A DNA stretch of 6,405 nt from Betaproteobacteria bacterium UBA6910 (GCA_002451065.1 DKBC01000328.1:1-6405); one strand, 5' to 3'; positions 1-5,432 are shown, counted from the stretch's first letter. Notes: a model not told the origin generated them from the sequence alone. Program-made: numbers and translations.

Positions 1-28
1 CGGCGCCCGGTGAATGTGAACGTTGGGC
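1..28 (+). other. Partial integron attC-like site (3' half), cut by window edge
   Basis: The first 28 bases end in GTTGGGC (22-28), which fits the integron core consensus GTTRRRY. It is preceded by GGTGAATGTGAAC, the kind of L-box, short spacer and C seen before the core in many attC sites of chromosomal integrons. In a true attC the integrase cuts between the G and the TT, so a cassette would start at base 23. The 5' half of the site, needed to test the imperfect palindrome, lies outside the window. The partner core GCCCAAC at 782-788 sits just after the next gene. The match to the consensus is seen; the integron reading is inference. Confidence 0.45.
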
Positions 29-128
29 GTCAAAAGCCAAGCGTGCAGCCAGAACAGATGGCTTCGACGCGGCATTCAATCCGGCTAGTGCGGTGAACTA
101 CAATAATTCAATCCTGCGGTCCACGGGT

Positions 129-764
129 ATGTGTAAGCTAGGACGAGCCTTCTGGGCTGCGGTATTTGCATTGCTGGGGGCAGGAAACGCTATGGCGGTA
201 GAGGAAGCTGAATACACGGTTGTCCTCAAGGAGGAACGTTTTGAAGTGCGTGAATACAAACCACACATTGTCGCCGAGACAATCGTAGACGGCGACTTTG
301 AAGACGCCGGTGATGAGGCCTTTGGCCGACTGTTTAAGTACATCTCCGGCAACAACAAGTCGCGACAAAAAGTTGAGATGACCGCGCCAGTCGGACAGAC
401 CGCCGAGAGCCAGAAGATCAATATGACCTCGCCTGTGGGTCAAAAGCAGGTGGAGGGAAGATGGGTCGTGAGTTTCATGATGCCAGCGTCCTTCACGCTC
501 GAGACCCTTCCGGAACCCAAAGACCAGAATGTGGTTTTGCGCCAAGTTCCGGCGCGCCACATGGCAGCCGTCAGATACTCCGGCTTTTGGAGCGAGGAAG
601 GCTATATGCGCAATAAAGCCAAGCTAGAGGCATGGATCGACGAAAAAGGCTTCATCACAGTTGGCGAACCCGTCTGGGCTCGGTATAACCCGCCATTCAT
701 GCCTTGGTTCCTGCGACGGAACGAGATTTTGATCCCCATCGACGATTTGCCGCACAACGAGTGA
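129..764 (+). CDS. SOUL/HEBP-family heme-binding-like protein with signal peptide
   Basis: Exported protein of the SOUL (heme-binding protein HEBP) family, 211 residues from the ATG at 129. The frame can also start at a GTG at 93, adding 12 residues. I prefer 129 because it puts a typical signal peptide at the very N-terminus: MCKLGR, then a hydrophobic stretch, then a GNAMA cleavage motif before VEEAEY. Neither start has a clear ribosome binding site. Family hallmarks follow in order: a KEERFEVREY strand, a repeated MTAPVGQ / MTSPVGQ pair, and a C-terminal YNPPFMPWFLRRNEILIPI block. SOUL proteins bind heme or related tetrapyrroles in some members, but heme binding is not established for most bacterial ones, so the function here is tentative. 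The protein is probably periplasmic. The gene lies alone between two attC-like cores (22-28 and 782-788), has no visible promoter, and is less GC-rich than the genes further right. This fits a mobile cassette gene. Family assignment is strong; ligand and role are unknown. Confidence 0.9.
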   Translation: MCKLGRAFWAAVFALLGAGNAMAVEEAEYTVVLKEERFEVREYKPHIVAETIVDGDFEDAGDEAFGRLFKYISGNNKSRQKVEMTAPVGQTAESQKINMTSPVGQKQVEGRWVVSFMMPASFTLETLPEPKDQNVVLRQVPARHMAAVRYSGFWSEEGYMRNKAKLEAWIDEKGFITVGEPVWARYNPPFMPWFLRRNEILIPIDDLPHNE

Positions 765-781
765 GCAGCGGAGCAATTGAC

Positions 782-899
782 GCCCAACTCAGACGCCGCA
801 CGACGATACACCCCGCGGACCGAGAAAATGTGGAGCGGCGAATGAGGAGCGCGCGGCGAGGGCCGGGCCCAGAGAAACAGAGTCAGCGTAGCGTTGCAC
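782..899 (+). other. Candidate attC site downstream of the SOUL gene (imperfect)
   Basis: GCCCAAC at 782-788 fits the 5' attC core consensus RYYYAAC. It begins 17 bases after the preceding stop codon, the position expected in a gene cassette, and is the exact reverse complement of GTTGGGC at 22-28. The 3' half is uncertain. One pairing ends at GTTGCAC (893-899) and keeps the essential GTT, giving a 118-base site in which CGCCG (794-798) can pair partly with CAGCG further right. A second pairing uses CGCCGC (794-799) with GCGGCG (835-840) and ends near 857 in a 76-base site, but the core there reads GCGCGGC and has lost GTT. Neither has a perfect 3' core, so this may be a decayed site or chance. 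Confidence 0.3.
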
Positions 900-1494
900 G
901 ACTGTCGCGTCACATGGGTGTGGACGCGGACAGCGCGCCAACGCTGCGCGGTACGGGCGTGAATGCCCCAATGTTACGGGAACTCGTAAATTGGAACAGG
1001 TTGGAAATTCAAATTTGATACAACGGTCTTGAAACTGACCGTTTCTTCGCGGATGCGCAGGGCGCTGCTTAGCTCTATATATGTTAGAGCCCCTGAGACC
1101 GCAATGTTAGCTTTCTGGACACCACTGAAGAGGCCGCCCATTTCCTTGACGCTCGCTCCGGTCTTGATGTTGACGGCGATCGCACTGCTCTGGGAGTACC
1201 ATCGCCGTTTCCTGGCGAACCTAGAGCGAGCATGTCAGCCGGGGTGGTAATGCAAGTCATCACCTGTTGTGGGGCACCGGGTCATCTTGCGGCCTTTCTC
1301 CCTGCCGGAGCGGCACTTAGCGTGGTTGCTGGAATCCACTCGCTAATTTCTAATGTCCATAGCTACGTCGCTTAATAGAGCGGTGATCGGCCCTGACCGC
1401 ACGTCCCACCCGGACGCGTATGGTACGTCCCAACTCTTGTCATTATCGAAGCCGCGCGCTGGTTGGCGTCGACGCTAGGGGCACAGGAAGGACG
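900..1494. other. Gene-poor stretch, no confident gene
   Basis: About 600 bases with no reading frame that I can assign to a family on either strand. It holds the doubtful 48-codon frame at 1104-1250 and an AT-rich patch around 990-1020, with TTGGAA at 991-996 and TTTGAT at 1014-1019 spaced 17 bases apart. That would be only a weak sigma-70-like match. Base composition is mixed and less GC-rich than the right half of the window. No tRNA, transposase remnant or tandem repeat was seen. If the integron reading is right, this could be a non-coding or decayed cassette. Confidence 0.4.
1104..1250 (+). CDS. Possible small membrane peptide (48 residues), doubtful
   Basis: A short frame from an ATG at 1104 encodes 48 residues with one hydrophobic segment at about residues 14-29 (SLTLAPVLMLTAIALL). 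A charged tail containing HRRFLANLERAC follows, so a single-pass inner-membrane peptide with basic residues after the helix is conceivable. The same frame stays open upstream to a TTG at 1029. There is no clear ribosome binding site, only GAGA about 8 bases upstream. I recognise no family, and short hydrophobic frames arise by chance. The call rests on the helix alone, and I do not propose a function. Confidence 0.15.
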   Translation: MLAFWTPLKRPPISLTLAPVLMLTAIALLWEYHRRFLANLERACQPGW

Positions 1495-1854
1495 ATGCGA
1501 GTCGGGACGTACCTGTTCAGAGATCCCAAGAATCGGCGATTATTTGTTGGGGCTATTGCGCTGGCCGCCCTGTCCATCGCGCTGGCGCCTCTACACACGG
1601 CTTCTGCGCTCCTGTCTCTCCCGTTCACAGGTGGGGTAGCCTATGTTCTTTGCGATATCCTCAGTCACTTGATCGCGGGTCGACAATTCATCTTCCCCTC
1701 CAAGTGGGGTTTGAACACACCTGGGGAACGTCGAATCATGGCGTGGACAGATCACATCCTAGGGTTGGTCTTCGGCCTCCTGACTGTGTTGGGTCTTTTC
1801 GTTTTTGGTGAACTTGTAGACTGCGTAAGGCATGAGAATGTCTGGCATTGGTAA
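1495..1854 (+). CDS. Small three-helix membrane protein of unknown function
   Basis: Hypothetical integral membrane protein of 119 residues. The frame is open back to an ATG at 1420, but I chose the ATG at 1495 because AGGAAGG (1485-1491) lies at good spacing before it. Skipping the extra 25 residues also removes a basic leader that looks non-coding. Three hydrophobic segments are visible at about residues 16-33, 36-61 and 88-108. A polar loop between the second and third contains PSKWGLNTPGERR. The C-terminus is short and polar and ends in HENVWHW. I recognise no family or catalytic motif. The gene sits in the less GC-rich left part, close to the abrupt change in composition after 1855, and may belong to the same acquired segment as the SOUL gene. 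No attC-like core was found after its stop codon. Confidence 0.6.
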   Translation: MRVGTYLFRDPKNRRLFVGAIALAALSIALAPLHTASALLSLPFTGGVAYVLCDILSHLIAGRQFIFPSKWGLNTPGERRIMAWTDHILGLVFGLLTVLGLFVFGELVDCVRHENVWHW

Positions 1855-1902
1855 CCCTGGGGCCTAAGATGGTGCGGTTAAATGTCGGATCCACTGAGCG
1901 GT

Positions 1903-2088
1903 ATGACGAGAAGGCTTATCCCCCTGTCAAAAGCCGAGGGCCTTCGCGAACCGGGGCCGGTGTTCCTGCGCTAGACGGCGCGCAAGGTGCGGCTGAACCT
2001 CATGCCCTTCTCCGGGTACACGCCCAGGAAGTTCAAGCCGCCGCTGCTGGGCTGCGCCTCCGGCGGCTGCAACCTCTGCTTCGGCACG
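1903..2088 (+). pseudogene. Broken N-terminal fragment of a flavin-reductase-like gene
   Basis: Translated from the ATG at 1903, this stretch aligns without gaps to residues 1-62 of the intact flavin-reductase-like protein at 2713-3249. By hand count, 34 of 62 residues are identical. Shared blocks include RR..PLSK, EPGPV.L, TARK, YTP..F.PP..GC and the closing FGT. Codon 24, a threonine in the intact copy, is TAG here (1972-1974). After FGT the similarity fades and the remaining two thirds of the gene is missing, so the fragment is both stopped and truncated. The same frame stays open after the TAG and runs directly into the SRPBCC gene at 2194. An identity a little over half indicates an old paralog or an independently acquired relative, not a fresh tandem copy. 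Confidence 0.8.
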
Positions 2089-2193
2089 CACCTGGAATGG
2101 GGCGTTGGTCGCCTCAGGGGATTCGTCCATACTGTTACGCCGCCTGGAAGGACCAAGCGCCCGGGACGGGCCTGGGGAAGGAGAGAAACCATC

Positions 2194-2640
2194 ATGGCTA
2201 CGGGCACTGTTCGCTTGCACTGCGTTCTGCGCGCCCCCCCGGACAGGGTCTATCGAGCCTTCCTCGATCCCGACGCGATGGCCAAGTGGCTACCGCCCAA
2301 CGGCTTTACCGGCAAGGTCCACCACCTGGACGCCAGGGTCGGCGGCACCTTCCGGATGTCGTTTACGAACTTCACCACGGAGCAAAGCCATAGTTTTGGC
2401 GGCGAATACCTGGAGCTGGTCCCGAACGAGCGGCTCTGCTACACGGACAAGTTCGACGACCCCAACCTGCCCGGCGTCATGACGACGACAGTGACGCTGA
2501 AAGCGGTGTCCTGTGGCACGGAGCTCAGCGTCGTGCAGGAGGGCATTCCCGATGCCATCCCGGTCGAGGCGTGCTACCTGGGGTGGCAGGAGTCCCTGGT
2601 GCTGCTCGCGAAGCTGGTCGAGGCCGAAATCCGGGAGTAG
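2194..2640 (+). CDS. SRPBCC/AHSA1-like (START-type) domain protein
   Basis: Single-domain protein of 148 residues from the SRPBCC superfamily, closest in appearance to the AHSA1 (activator of Hsp90 ATPase homolog 1-like) group. These form a helix-grip fold with a deep hydrophobic pocket; bacterial members are mostly of unknown ligand. Visible family features are the N-terminal APPDRVYRAFLDPDAMAKWLPP block, GGTFRMSF near residue 50, GGEYLELVPNERLCYTDKF in the middle, and a C-terminal GWQESLVLLAKLVEAEI helix. I chose the ATG at 2194 because a purine-rich GGGGAAGGAGAG precedes it (2174-2185) and the domain begins there. The longer in-frame start at 1987 only adds decayed flavin-reductase sequence. 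The gene lies between the relic and the intact flavin-reductase-like gene, 72 bases before the latter, so the two may be co-transcribed. The protein is probably cytoplasmic, as no signal peptide is seen. Confidence 0.88.
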   Translation: MATGTVRLHCVLRAPPDRVYRAFLDPDAMAKWLPPNGFTGKVHHLDARVGGTFRMSFTNFTTEQSHSFGGEYLELVPNERLCYTDKFDDPNLPGVMTTTVTLKAVSCGTELSVVQEGIPDAIPVEACYLGWQESLVLLAKLVEAEIRE

Positions 2641-2648
2641 CGGACTGG

Positions 2649-2664
2649 AGCGCCTTCCGGCGCG
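2649..2664 (+). other. Short GC-rich hairpin after the SRPBCC gene
   Basis: GCGCC (2650-2654) and GGCGC (2659-2663) form a perfect 5-base stem with a TTCC loop, nine bases after the stop codon. There is no following T run, so it is not a convincing intrinsic terminator. It may serve as an mRNA 3'-end stabiliser or be chance. Confidence 0.25.
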
Positions 2665-2712
2665 ACAACTGGCCGAGATCCATCGTGTTCTTCCCGACCC
2701 TCAGGTAGCGGC

Positions 2713-3249
2713 ATGGCAAGAAGAACTTTCCCCCTTTCCAAGGTCTATGGGTTGCTGGAACCGGGGCCGGTGGTCCTGCTCACGACCGCCCGCAAGGGGC
2801 GCGCGAACGTTATGACCCTCTCCTGGTACACGCCCATGGAGTTCGAGCCGCCGTGGGTGGGCTGCGTGATCAGCGACCGCGATTACAGCTTTGGCACGCT
2901 GAAGGCGACACGGGAGTGCGTCATCAATATCCCGGCGGTGAGGCTGGCGTCCAAGGTGGTGGCCTGCGGCAACGCTTCCGGGGCGGACATGGACAAGTTC
3001 GAGGCCTTCGGGCTGACGCCGCTGCCTGCCCGGAGGGTAAAGGCGCCGCTGATTCGGGAATGCTTCGCGAATCTGGAGTGCCGGGTGGTGGATACACGGA
3101 TGGCGGCCAAATATTGCTTCTTCGTCCTCGAAGTGGTCCAGGCCTGGATCGACTCCTCGGTGAAGGACCCGCGGACGATCCACCATCGCGGCAAGGGGGC
3201 TTTCATGGTCGCCGGACGAACCATCAAGCTGCCCTCGAGGATGAGGTAG
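2713..3249 (+). CDS. Flavin reductase-like, FMN-binding family protein
   Basis: Protein of 178 residues from the flavin reductase-like (DIM6/NTAB type) family, which has a split-barrel FMN-binding fold. Members reduce flavins with NAD(P)H or act as small flavoproteins; the substrate of this subgroup is not known to me. Diagnostic stretches in order are GPVVLLTTARKGRANVMTLSWYTP at about residues 18-41, DYSFGTLKATRECVINIP at about 57-74, SGADMDKFEAFGLTP at about 89-103 and HHRGKGAFMVAGRTI near the C-terminus. AGGTAG (2703-2708) sits just before the ATG and supports the start. A broken relative of its first third lies about 600 bases upstream at 1903-2088, with the SRPBCC gene between. The long open frame on the opposite strand here is a by-product of GC-rich codons. 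It is probably a soluble cytoplasmic enzyme. Family is confident; reaction partner is unknown. Confidence 0.9.
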   Translation: MARRTFPLSKVYGLLEPGPVVLLTTARKGRANVMTLSWYTPMEFEPPWVGCVISDRDYSFGTLKATRECVINIPAVRLASKVVACGNASGADMDKFEAFGLTPLPARRVKAPLIRECFANLECRVVDTRMAAKYCFFVLEVVQAWIDSSVKDPRTIHHRGKGAFMVAGRTIKLPSRMR

Positions 3250-3269
3250 CTCTTCTGCCCCAAAAAGAA

Positions 3270-3285
3270 TGCTGCGGATGCAGCA
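3270..3285. other. Hairpin between the flavin reductase-like and 88-residue genes
   Basis: TGCTGC (3270-3275) and GCAGCA (3280-3285) form a perfect 6-base stem with a GGAT loop. On the + strand no T run follows. On the - strand the stem is followed by TTCTTTTT, which would look like an intrinsic terminator for leftward transcription, but no leftward gene is present. It may be a weak terminator or chance. Confidence 0.25.
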
Positions 3286-3420
3286 GGTTCTGGGCGATGG
3301 GGGTGCGAGCCTGCAACGTGATCCGGGGTGGAAGATGACAACAGGCGCAGGCACGGTGTCTAATGGGTCGCAATTTCCAAGGATGAAGGCGGCCAAGTTC
3401 AATCAGTCTCCGGGGGTCTT

Positions 3421-3687
3421 ATGAACGACGAGAAGATCAAGATCACGGTCACCGAGACCGGCAAGAGCCTGGACGTGGTGGTGCTGAGCAAGCACGCCGA
3501 CCGGATCCAGGTGGTGCTCGGGGAGGGGGTTCACAGCGTGAGGTGCGATCTGACGCCGACCCGCAGCGGCTTGGCCTACGTGGGCAAGGCCATGGGCCGG
3601 GAGATCGTGTACCAGCGGAGCCGCGCCCAGGTGCAGGCGGAGATTGACCGGATCAGTCAGGCCATGCACAAGGCCAGGCCGCGTTGA
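3421..3687 (+). CDS. Small unnamed protein (88 residues), probably conserved
   Basis: I do not recognise a named family. The 88-residue protein starts at the ATG at 3421, preceded by a modest CCGGGGG at 3409-3415. The first two thirds look like a compact beta-rich domain with alternating hydrophobic residues (KIKITVTETG, LDVVVLSKHADRIQVVLGEG, HSVRCDLTPT, LAYVGKAMGREIVYQRS). The end is a charged helix (RAQVQAEIDRISQAM). There is no signal peptide or membrane segment, so it should be cytoplasmic. It has a single cysteine, near residue 41, so metal binding by a cysteine cluster is unlikely. Codon use is GC-rich like its neighbours and the frame is well formed, which supports a real gene. It stands 171 bases after the flavin reductase-like gene and 46 before the DUF1330-like gene, so it may share a transcript with the latter. 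Confidence 0.75.
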   Translation: MNDEKIKITVTETGKSLDVVVLSKHADRIQVVLGEGVHSVRCDLTPTRSGLAYVGKAMGREIVYQRSRAQVQAEIDRISQAMHKARPR

Positions 3688-3733
3688 CTCCGGCCGCCTT
3701 CAGCGCGAGTGATGCTTCGAGCCGGAGGGCACC

Positions 3734-4027
3734 ATGAGCGAAAGCGCGGCCTACGTGATCGGCCACATCACCGTCAAGGATCCGGAGAAGTGGGCGGATT
3801 ACCGGAGCAAGGTTCCCGGCACCCTGAAACCCTGGGGCGCCGAGCTTATGTTTCGAGGGCAGAACGCGATGGTGCTGAGCGGGACACACGTTCACACCGA
3901 CACCGTGGTGATCCGATTTCCGGAAATTTCCGCCGCGACGGCATGGTTTCGATCCGATGCCTACCAGGCGCTGATCCCCCTTCGGGAGCAGGCGGCCGAC
4001 GTGGTGCTGATCGCGTACGAGGCATAG
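3734..4027 (+). CDS. DUF1330-type small protein (dimeric alpha-beta barrel fold)
   Basis: The 97-residue protein matches the pattern of DUF1330 proteins, which adopt a ferredoxin-like dimeric alpha-beta barrel fold and have no established activity. Typical features are AAYVIGHITVKDPEKWADYRSKVPGTLKPWGAELMFRGQ at the N-terminus, VVIRFPEISAATAWFRSDAYQALIPLREQAADVVLIAYEA at the C-terminus, and length close to the family norm. GGAGG (3722-3726) precedes the ATG by seven bases and fixes the start. The protein is probably cytoplasmic. It follows the 88-residue gene closely on the same strand. No catalytic residues can be claimed. Confidence 0.85.
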   Translation: MSESAAYVIGHITVKDPEKWADYRSKVPGTLKPWGAELMFRGQNAMVLSGTHVHTDTVVIRFPEISAATAWFRSDAYQALIPLREQAADVVLIAYEA

Positions 4028-4091
4028 GGGTTCGGGGCCCCGGGGCCTTCAGCAAATGACTTCCGGGCGCAAGTTGCGTGGCTTCACCCTA

Positions 4092-4113
4092 CCGGCGGAG
4101 GCGCCGCTGCCGG
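4092..4113 (+). other. Imperfect GC-rich palindrome downstream of the DUF1330-like gene
   Basis: A 22-base near-palindrome runs from CCGGC (4092-4096) through a central GGCGCC (4100-4105) to GCCGG (4109-4113), 64 bases after the stop codon. It could fold as a hairpin in RNA and close the preceding transcript, but no T run follows. GC-rich sequence makes such matches common. Confidence 0.2.
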
Positions 4114-4183
4114 CGGGAGCCGTCGAGCGGAGAAAATTTGGCCTCGTTCCCTGCGCCATTGATGGGCGGGGGGCGGCAACCCG

Positions 4184-4513
4184 ATGAACTCCGTTGCCCG
4201 CATCCTGCTCTTGATCGCGGTCGCGGCCATTGTCTTGGTGCCGTTGTTTTTCCGTGCGCGCGCCTCGGCCCGGCGCTCCCCGAGGGCGCGCAAGCGCCTG
4301 CTGGCGGGCAACGGCATTGCCGTGATCATCGGGCTGGCGCTGAGCCTCTGGCTGCCGCGCCTGGTTCCAGAAACTCCGGGCTCTCCCGGTACGCTGGTGG
4401 TGGTGCTCCTGCTATGGATAGTGGGCGGCGGGCTGGCGCTGCTCGGCGGCGTGTCGTTCATCGGTGCAATTTTTGCCCGGCCCCGGTTGCCGCCACCGGA
4501 TTCCGCGACCTGA
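4184..4513 (+). CDS. Small three-helix membrane protein of unknown function
   Basis: Hypothetical integral membrane protein of 109 residues starting at the ATG at 4184, with a G-rich GGGCGGGGGGCGG stretch just upstream. Three hydrophobic segments are visible at about residues 5-23, 43-62 and 70-98. The loop between the first and second is strongly basic (FRARASARRSPRARKRLL), which by the positive-inside rule should face the cytoplasm. The second loop (VPETPGSPG) would then face the periplasm. The C-terminus is short and proline-rich. No family or enzymatic motif is recognised. The stop codon lies inside a 6-base-stem hairpin. The next gene starts 226 bases downstream and looks separately expressed. 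Confidence 0.65.
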   Translation: MNSVARILLLIAVAAIVLVPLFFRARASARRSPRARKRLLAGNGIAVIIGLALSLWLPRLVPETPGSPGTLVVVLLLWIVGGGLALLGGVSFIGAIFARPRLPPPDSAT

Positions 4514-4520
4514 GAGGTCG
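4506..4520 (+). other. Hairpin overlapping the stop codon of the small membrane protein gene
   Basis: CGACCT (4506-4511) and AGGTCG (4515-4520) pair perfectly around a GAG loop and span the TGA stop at 4511-4513. No T run follows, so it is not a standard terminator. It could slow mRNA decay or be incidental. Confidence 0.25.
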
Positions 4521-4566
4521 TGGGGCCGGGTTTGGAAAATCGCCGGCAGCGAGACGCGCGAACCGG

Positions 4567-4600
4567 CTCGCCAGCCCGCCGCCGCCGGTCGGCTGGCGAG
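4567..4600 (+). other. Strong GC-rich inverted repeat between membrane-protein and lipoprotein genes
   Basis: CTCGCCAGCC (4567-4576) and GGCTGGCGAG (4591-4600) are perfect 10-base complements separated by a 14-base loop of CCG repeats. This is the most stable simple hairpin in the window. It lies 53 bases after the 4513 stop and 139 before the lipoprotein start, where a transcription end would be expected. It lacks a T run, so if it terminates transcription it would be a non-canonical or Rho-assisted terminator. Confidence 0.4.
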
Positions 4601-4632
4601 TCCCCCGCGTTCGGGTTCCGCGGGAGTGATTA

Positions 4633-4667
4633 TTGTGGTTTTCTTGAAGGCGCAGGCGGCTTATTAT
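4633..4667 (+). promoter_or_regulatory. Possible promoter of the lipoprotein gene
   Basis: An AT-rich island in otherwise GC-rich sequence contains TATTAT (4662-4667), five of six matches to the sigma-70 -10 box, 72 bases before the lipoprotein ATG. No good -35 box stands at standard spacing: TTGAAG at 4644-4649 is too close, at 12 bases, and TTGTGG at 4633-4638 too far, at 23. The location after a strong hairpin fits a promoter, but the assignment is weak. Confidence 0.25.
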
Positions 4668-4739
4668 GACGCCTCCATCAGTTCCCCATGGACCCGCTCG
4701 GGGCCCCATTTCCACCGTGTTTTTAGGGAGATCAGCAGC

Positions 4740-5432
4740 ATGCACGATACCGAAGCCTTTCCCAGCCGCCCCACTCTCACGAAGACCGGCCTTGGCATCC
4801 TGGTGGTTGCCGCAATTTCTTTGACGGCGGCGGGCTGCCAGACCATTGACCCGTACACCCGGGAAGAGAAGGTCAGCAAGACCACCACGGGCGCGGCGAT
4901 CGGTGCCGTGGGCGGCGCGGTCGCCGGCGCGCTGATCGGCGGCAATCGCAAGGGGGCCCTGATCGGCGCCGGCGTCGGCGCCCTCGCCGGGGGCGCGATC
5001 GGAAATTACATGGACCGGGAGGAAGCGAAACTTCGGGCCCAGCTCGAAGGAACCGGCGTCAGCGTGACCCGCGTCGGCGATCAGGTGATCCTCAACATGC
5101 CTGGCAATGTCACGTTCGCGACCAATTCAGCGGACATATCGCCCAACTTCCATTCGGTGCTGAACTCCGTGGCGCTGGTCATCAATGAATTCAAGCAGAC
5201 CTATGTGGACATTGTGGGGCACACGGACAGCAGCGGCGCGGCCGACTTCAACCAGCGCCTCTCCGAGCAGCGGGCGGTGAGCGTCGGCGGCTATCTTCAG
5301 AGCCAGGGAGTGCTTCCGCAGCGGATCGTGACTCGCGGCATGGGCGAAACCCAGCCCATTGCATCGAACAGCACGCCCCAGGGCCGCTCTCAGAACCGGC
5401 GTGTCGAGATCGTCCTGACGCCGGTCACGTAA
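4740..5432 (+). CDS. yiaD: YiaD-like OmpA-family outer-membrane lipoprotein
   Basis: Lipoprotein of 230 residues resembling E. coli YiaD along most of its length. The N-terminal signal peptide ends in a lipobox-like AAGC with the lipidated cysteine at residue 33. The following DPYTREE fits the short segment after the cysteine in YiaD. A glycine-zipper region at about residues 51-90 (GAAIGAVGGAVAG, GALIGAGVGALAGGAIGNYMD) probably inserts in or packs against membrane. An OmpA C-terminal peptidoglycan-binding domain fills about residues 105-230, with VTFATNSADI, the GHTDSSG loop (Asp163) and the NRRVEI motif (Arg220-Arg221). These motifs are known in the family to bind diaminopimelate in peptidoglycan. 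The protein should tether outer membrane to cell wall. The frame is open upstream to 4464, but AGGGAG (4725-4730) and the signal peptide fix the start at 4740. The relatively long N-region before the hydrophobic core is slightly unusual. Confidence 0.93.
   Translation: MHDTEAFPSRPTLTKTGLGILVVAAISLTAAGCQTIDPYTREEKVSKTTTGAAIGAVGGAVAGALIGGNRKGALIGAGVGALAGGAIGNYMDREEAKLRAQLEGTGVSVTRVGDQVILNMPGNVTFATNSADISPNFHSVLNSVALVINEFKQTYVDIVGHTDSSGAADFNQRLSEQRAVSVGGYLQSQGVLPQRIVTRGMGETQPIASNSTPQGRSQNRRVEIVLTPVT

Noticed and set aside
704..1018. Open frame of 104 codons overlapping the end of the SOUL gene
   Set aside because: It overlaps a confident gene in another frame, has no family match, and is dominated by Arg and other shadow-frame residues.
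1259..1390. CATCACC (1258-1264) with CGGTGATC (1381-1388) as an attC or large inverted repeat
   Set aside because: Only six or so bases pair, the inner arms do not pair, and neither end contains an AAC/GTT core.
1428..1468. TCCCAAC (1428-1434) with GTTGGCG (1462-1468) as a possible attC before the membrane protein gene
   Set aside because: Neither 7-mer fits the RYYYAAC/GTTRRRY consensus fully and the 41-base span is shorter than known attC sites; no L-box pairing is visible.
1788..1794. GTTGGGT, a match to the GTTRRRY integron core
   Set aside because: It lies inside the coding sequence of the membrane protein, has no complementary RYYYAAC core upstream at attC spacing, and such a 7-mer is expected by chance.
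2130..2193. Possible C-terminal remnant of the flavin reductase relic (AWKD ... HHG in another frame resembles AWID ... HHRG)
   Set aside because: The similarity is only a few residues, needs a frame change and gaps, and ends inside the ribosome binding site region of the next gene; chance is as likely.
1848..2393. Open frame of 181 codons on the + strand across the relic and SRPBCC gene
   Set aside because: It is in a different phase from both the relic and the SRPBCC domain and its translation looks like GC-rich noise (runs of Ala, Gly, Arg, Pro).
2701..3402. Long open frame on the - strand (233 codons)
   Set aside because: It is antisense to the well-supported flavin-reductase-like gene, its translation is low-complexity and rich in Arg, Pro and His as expected of a GC-rich shadow frame, and no family match is visible.
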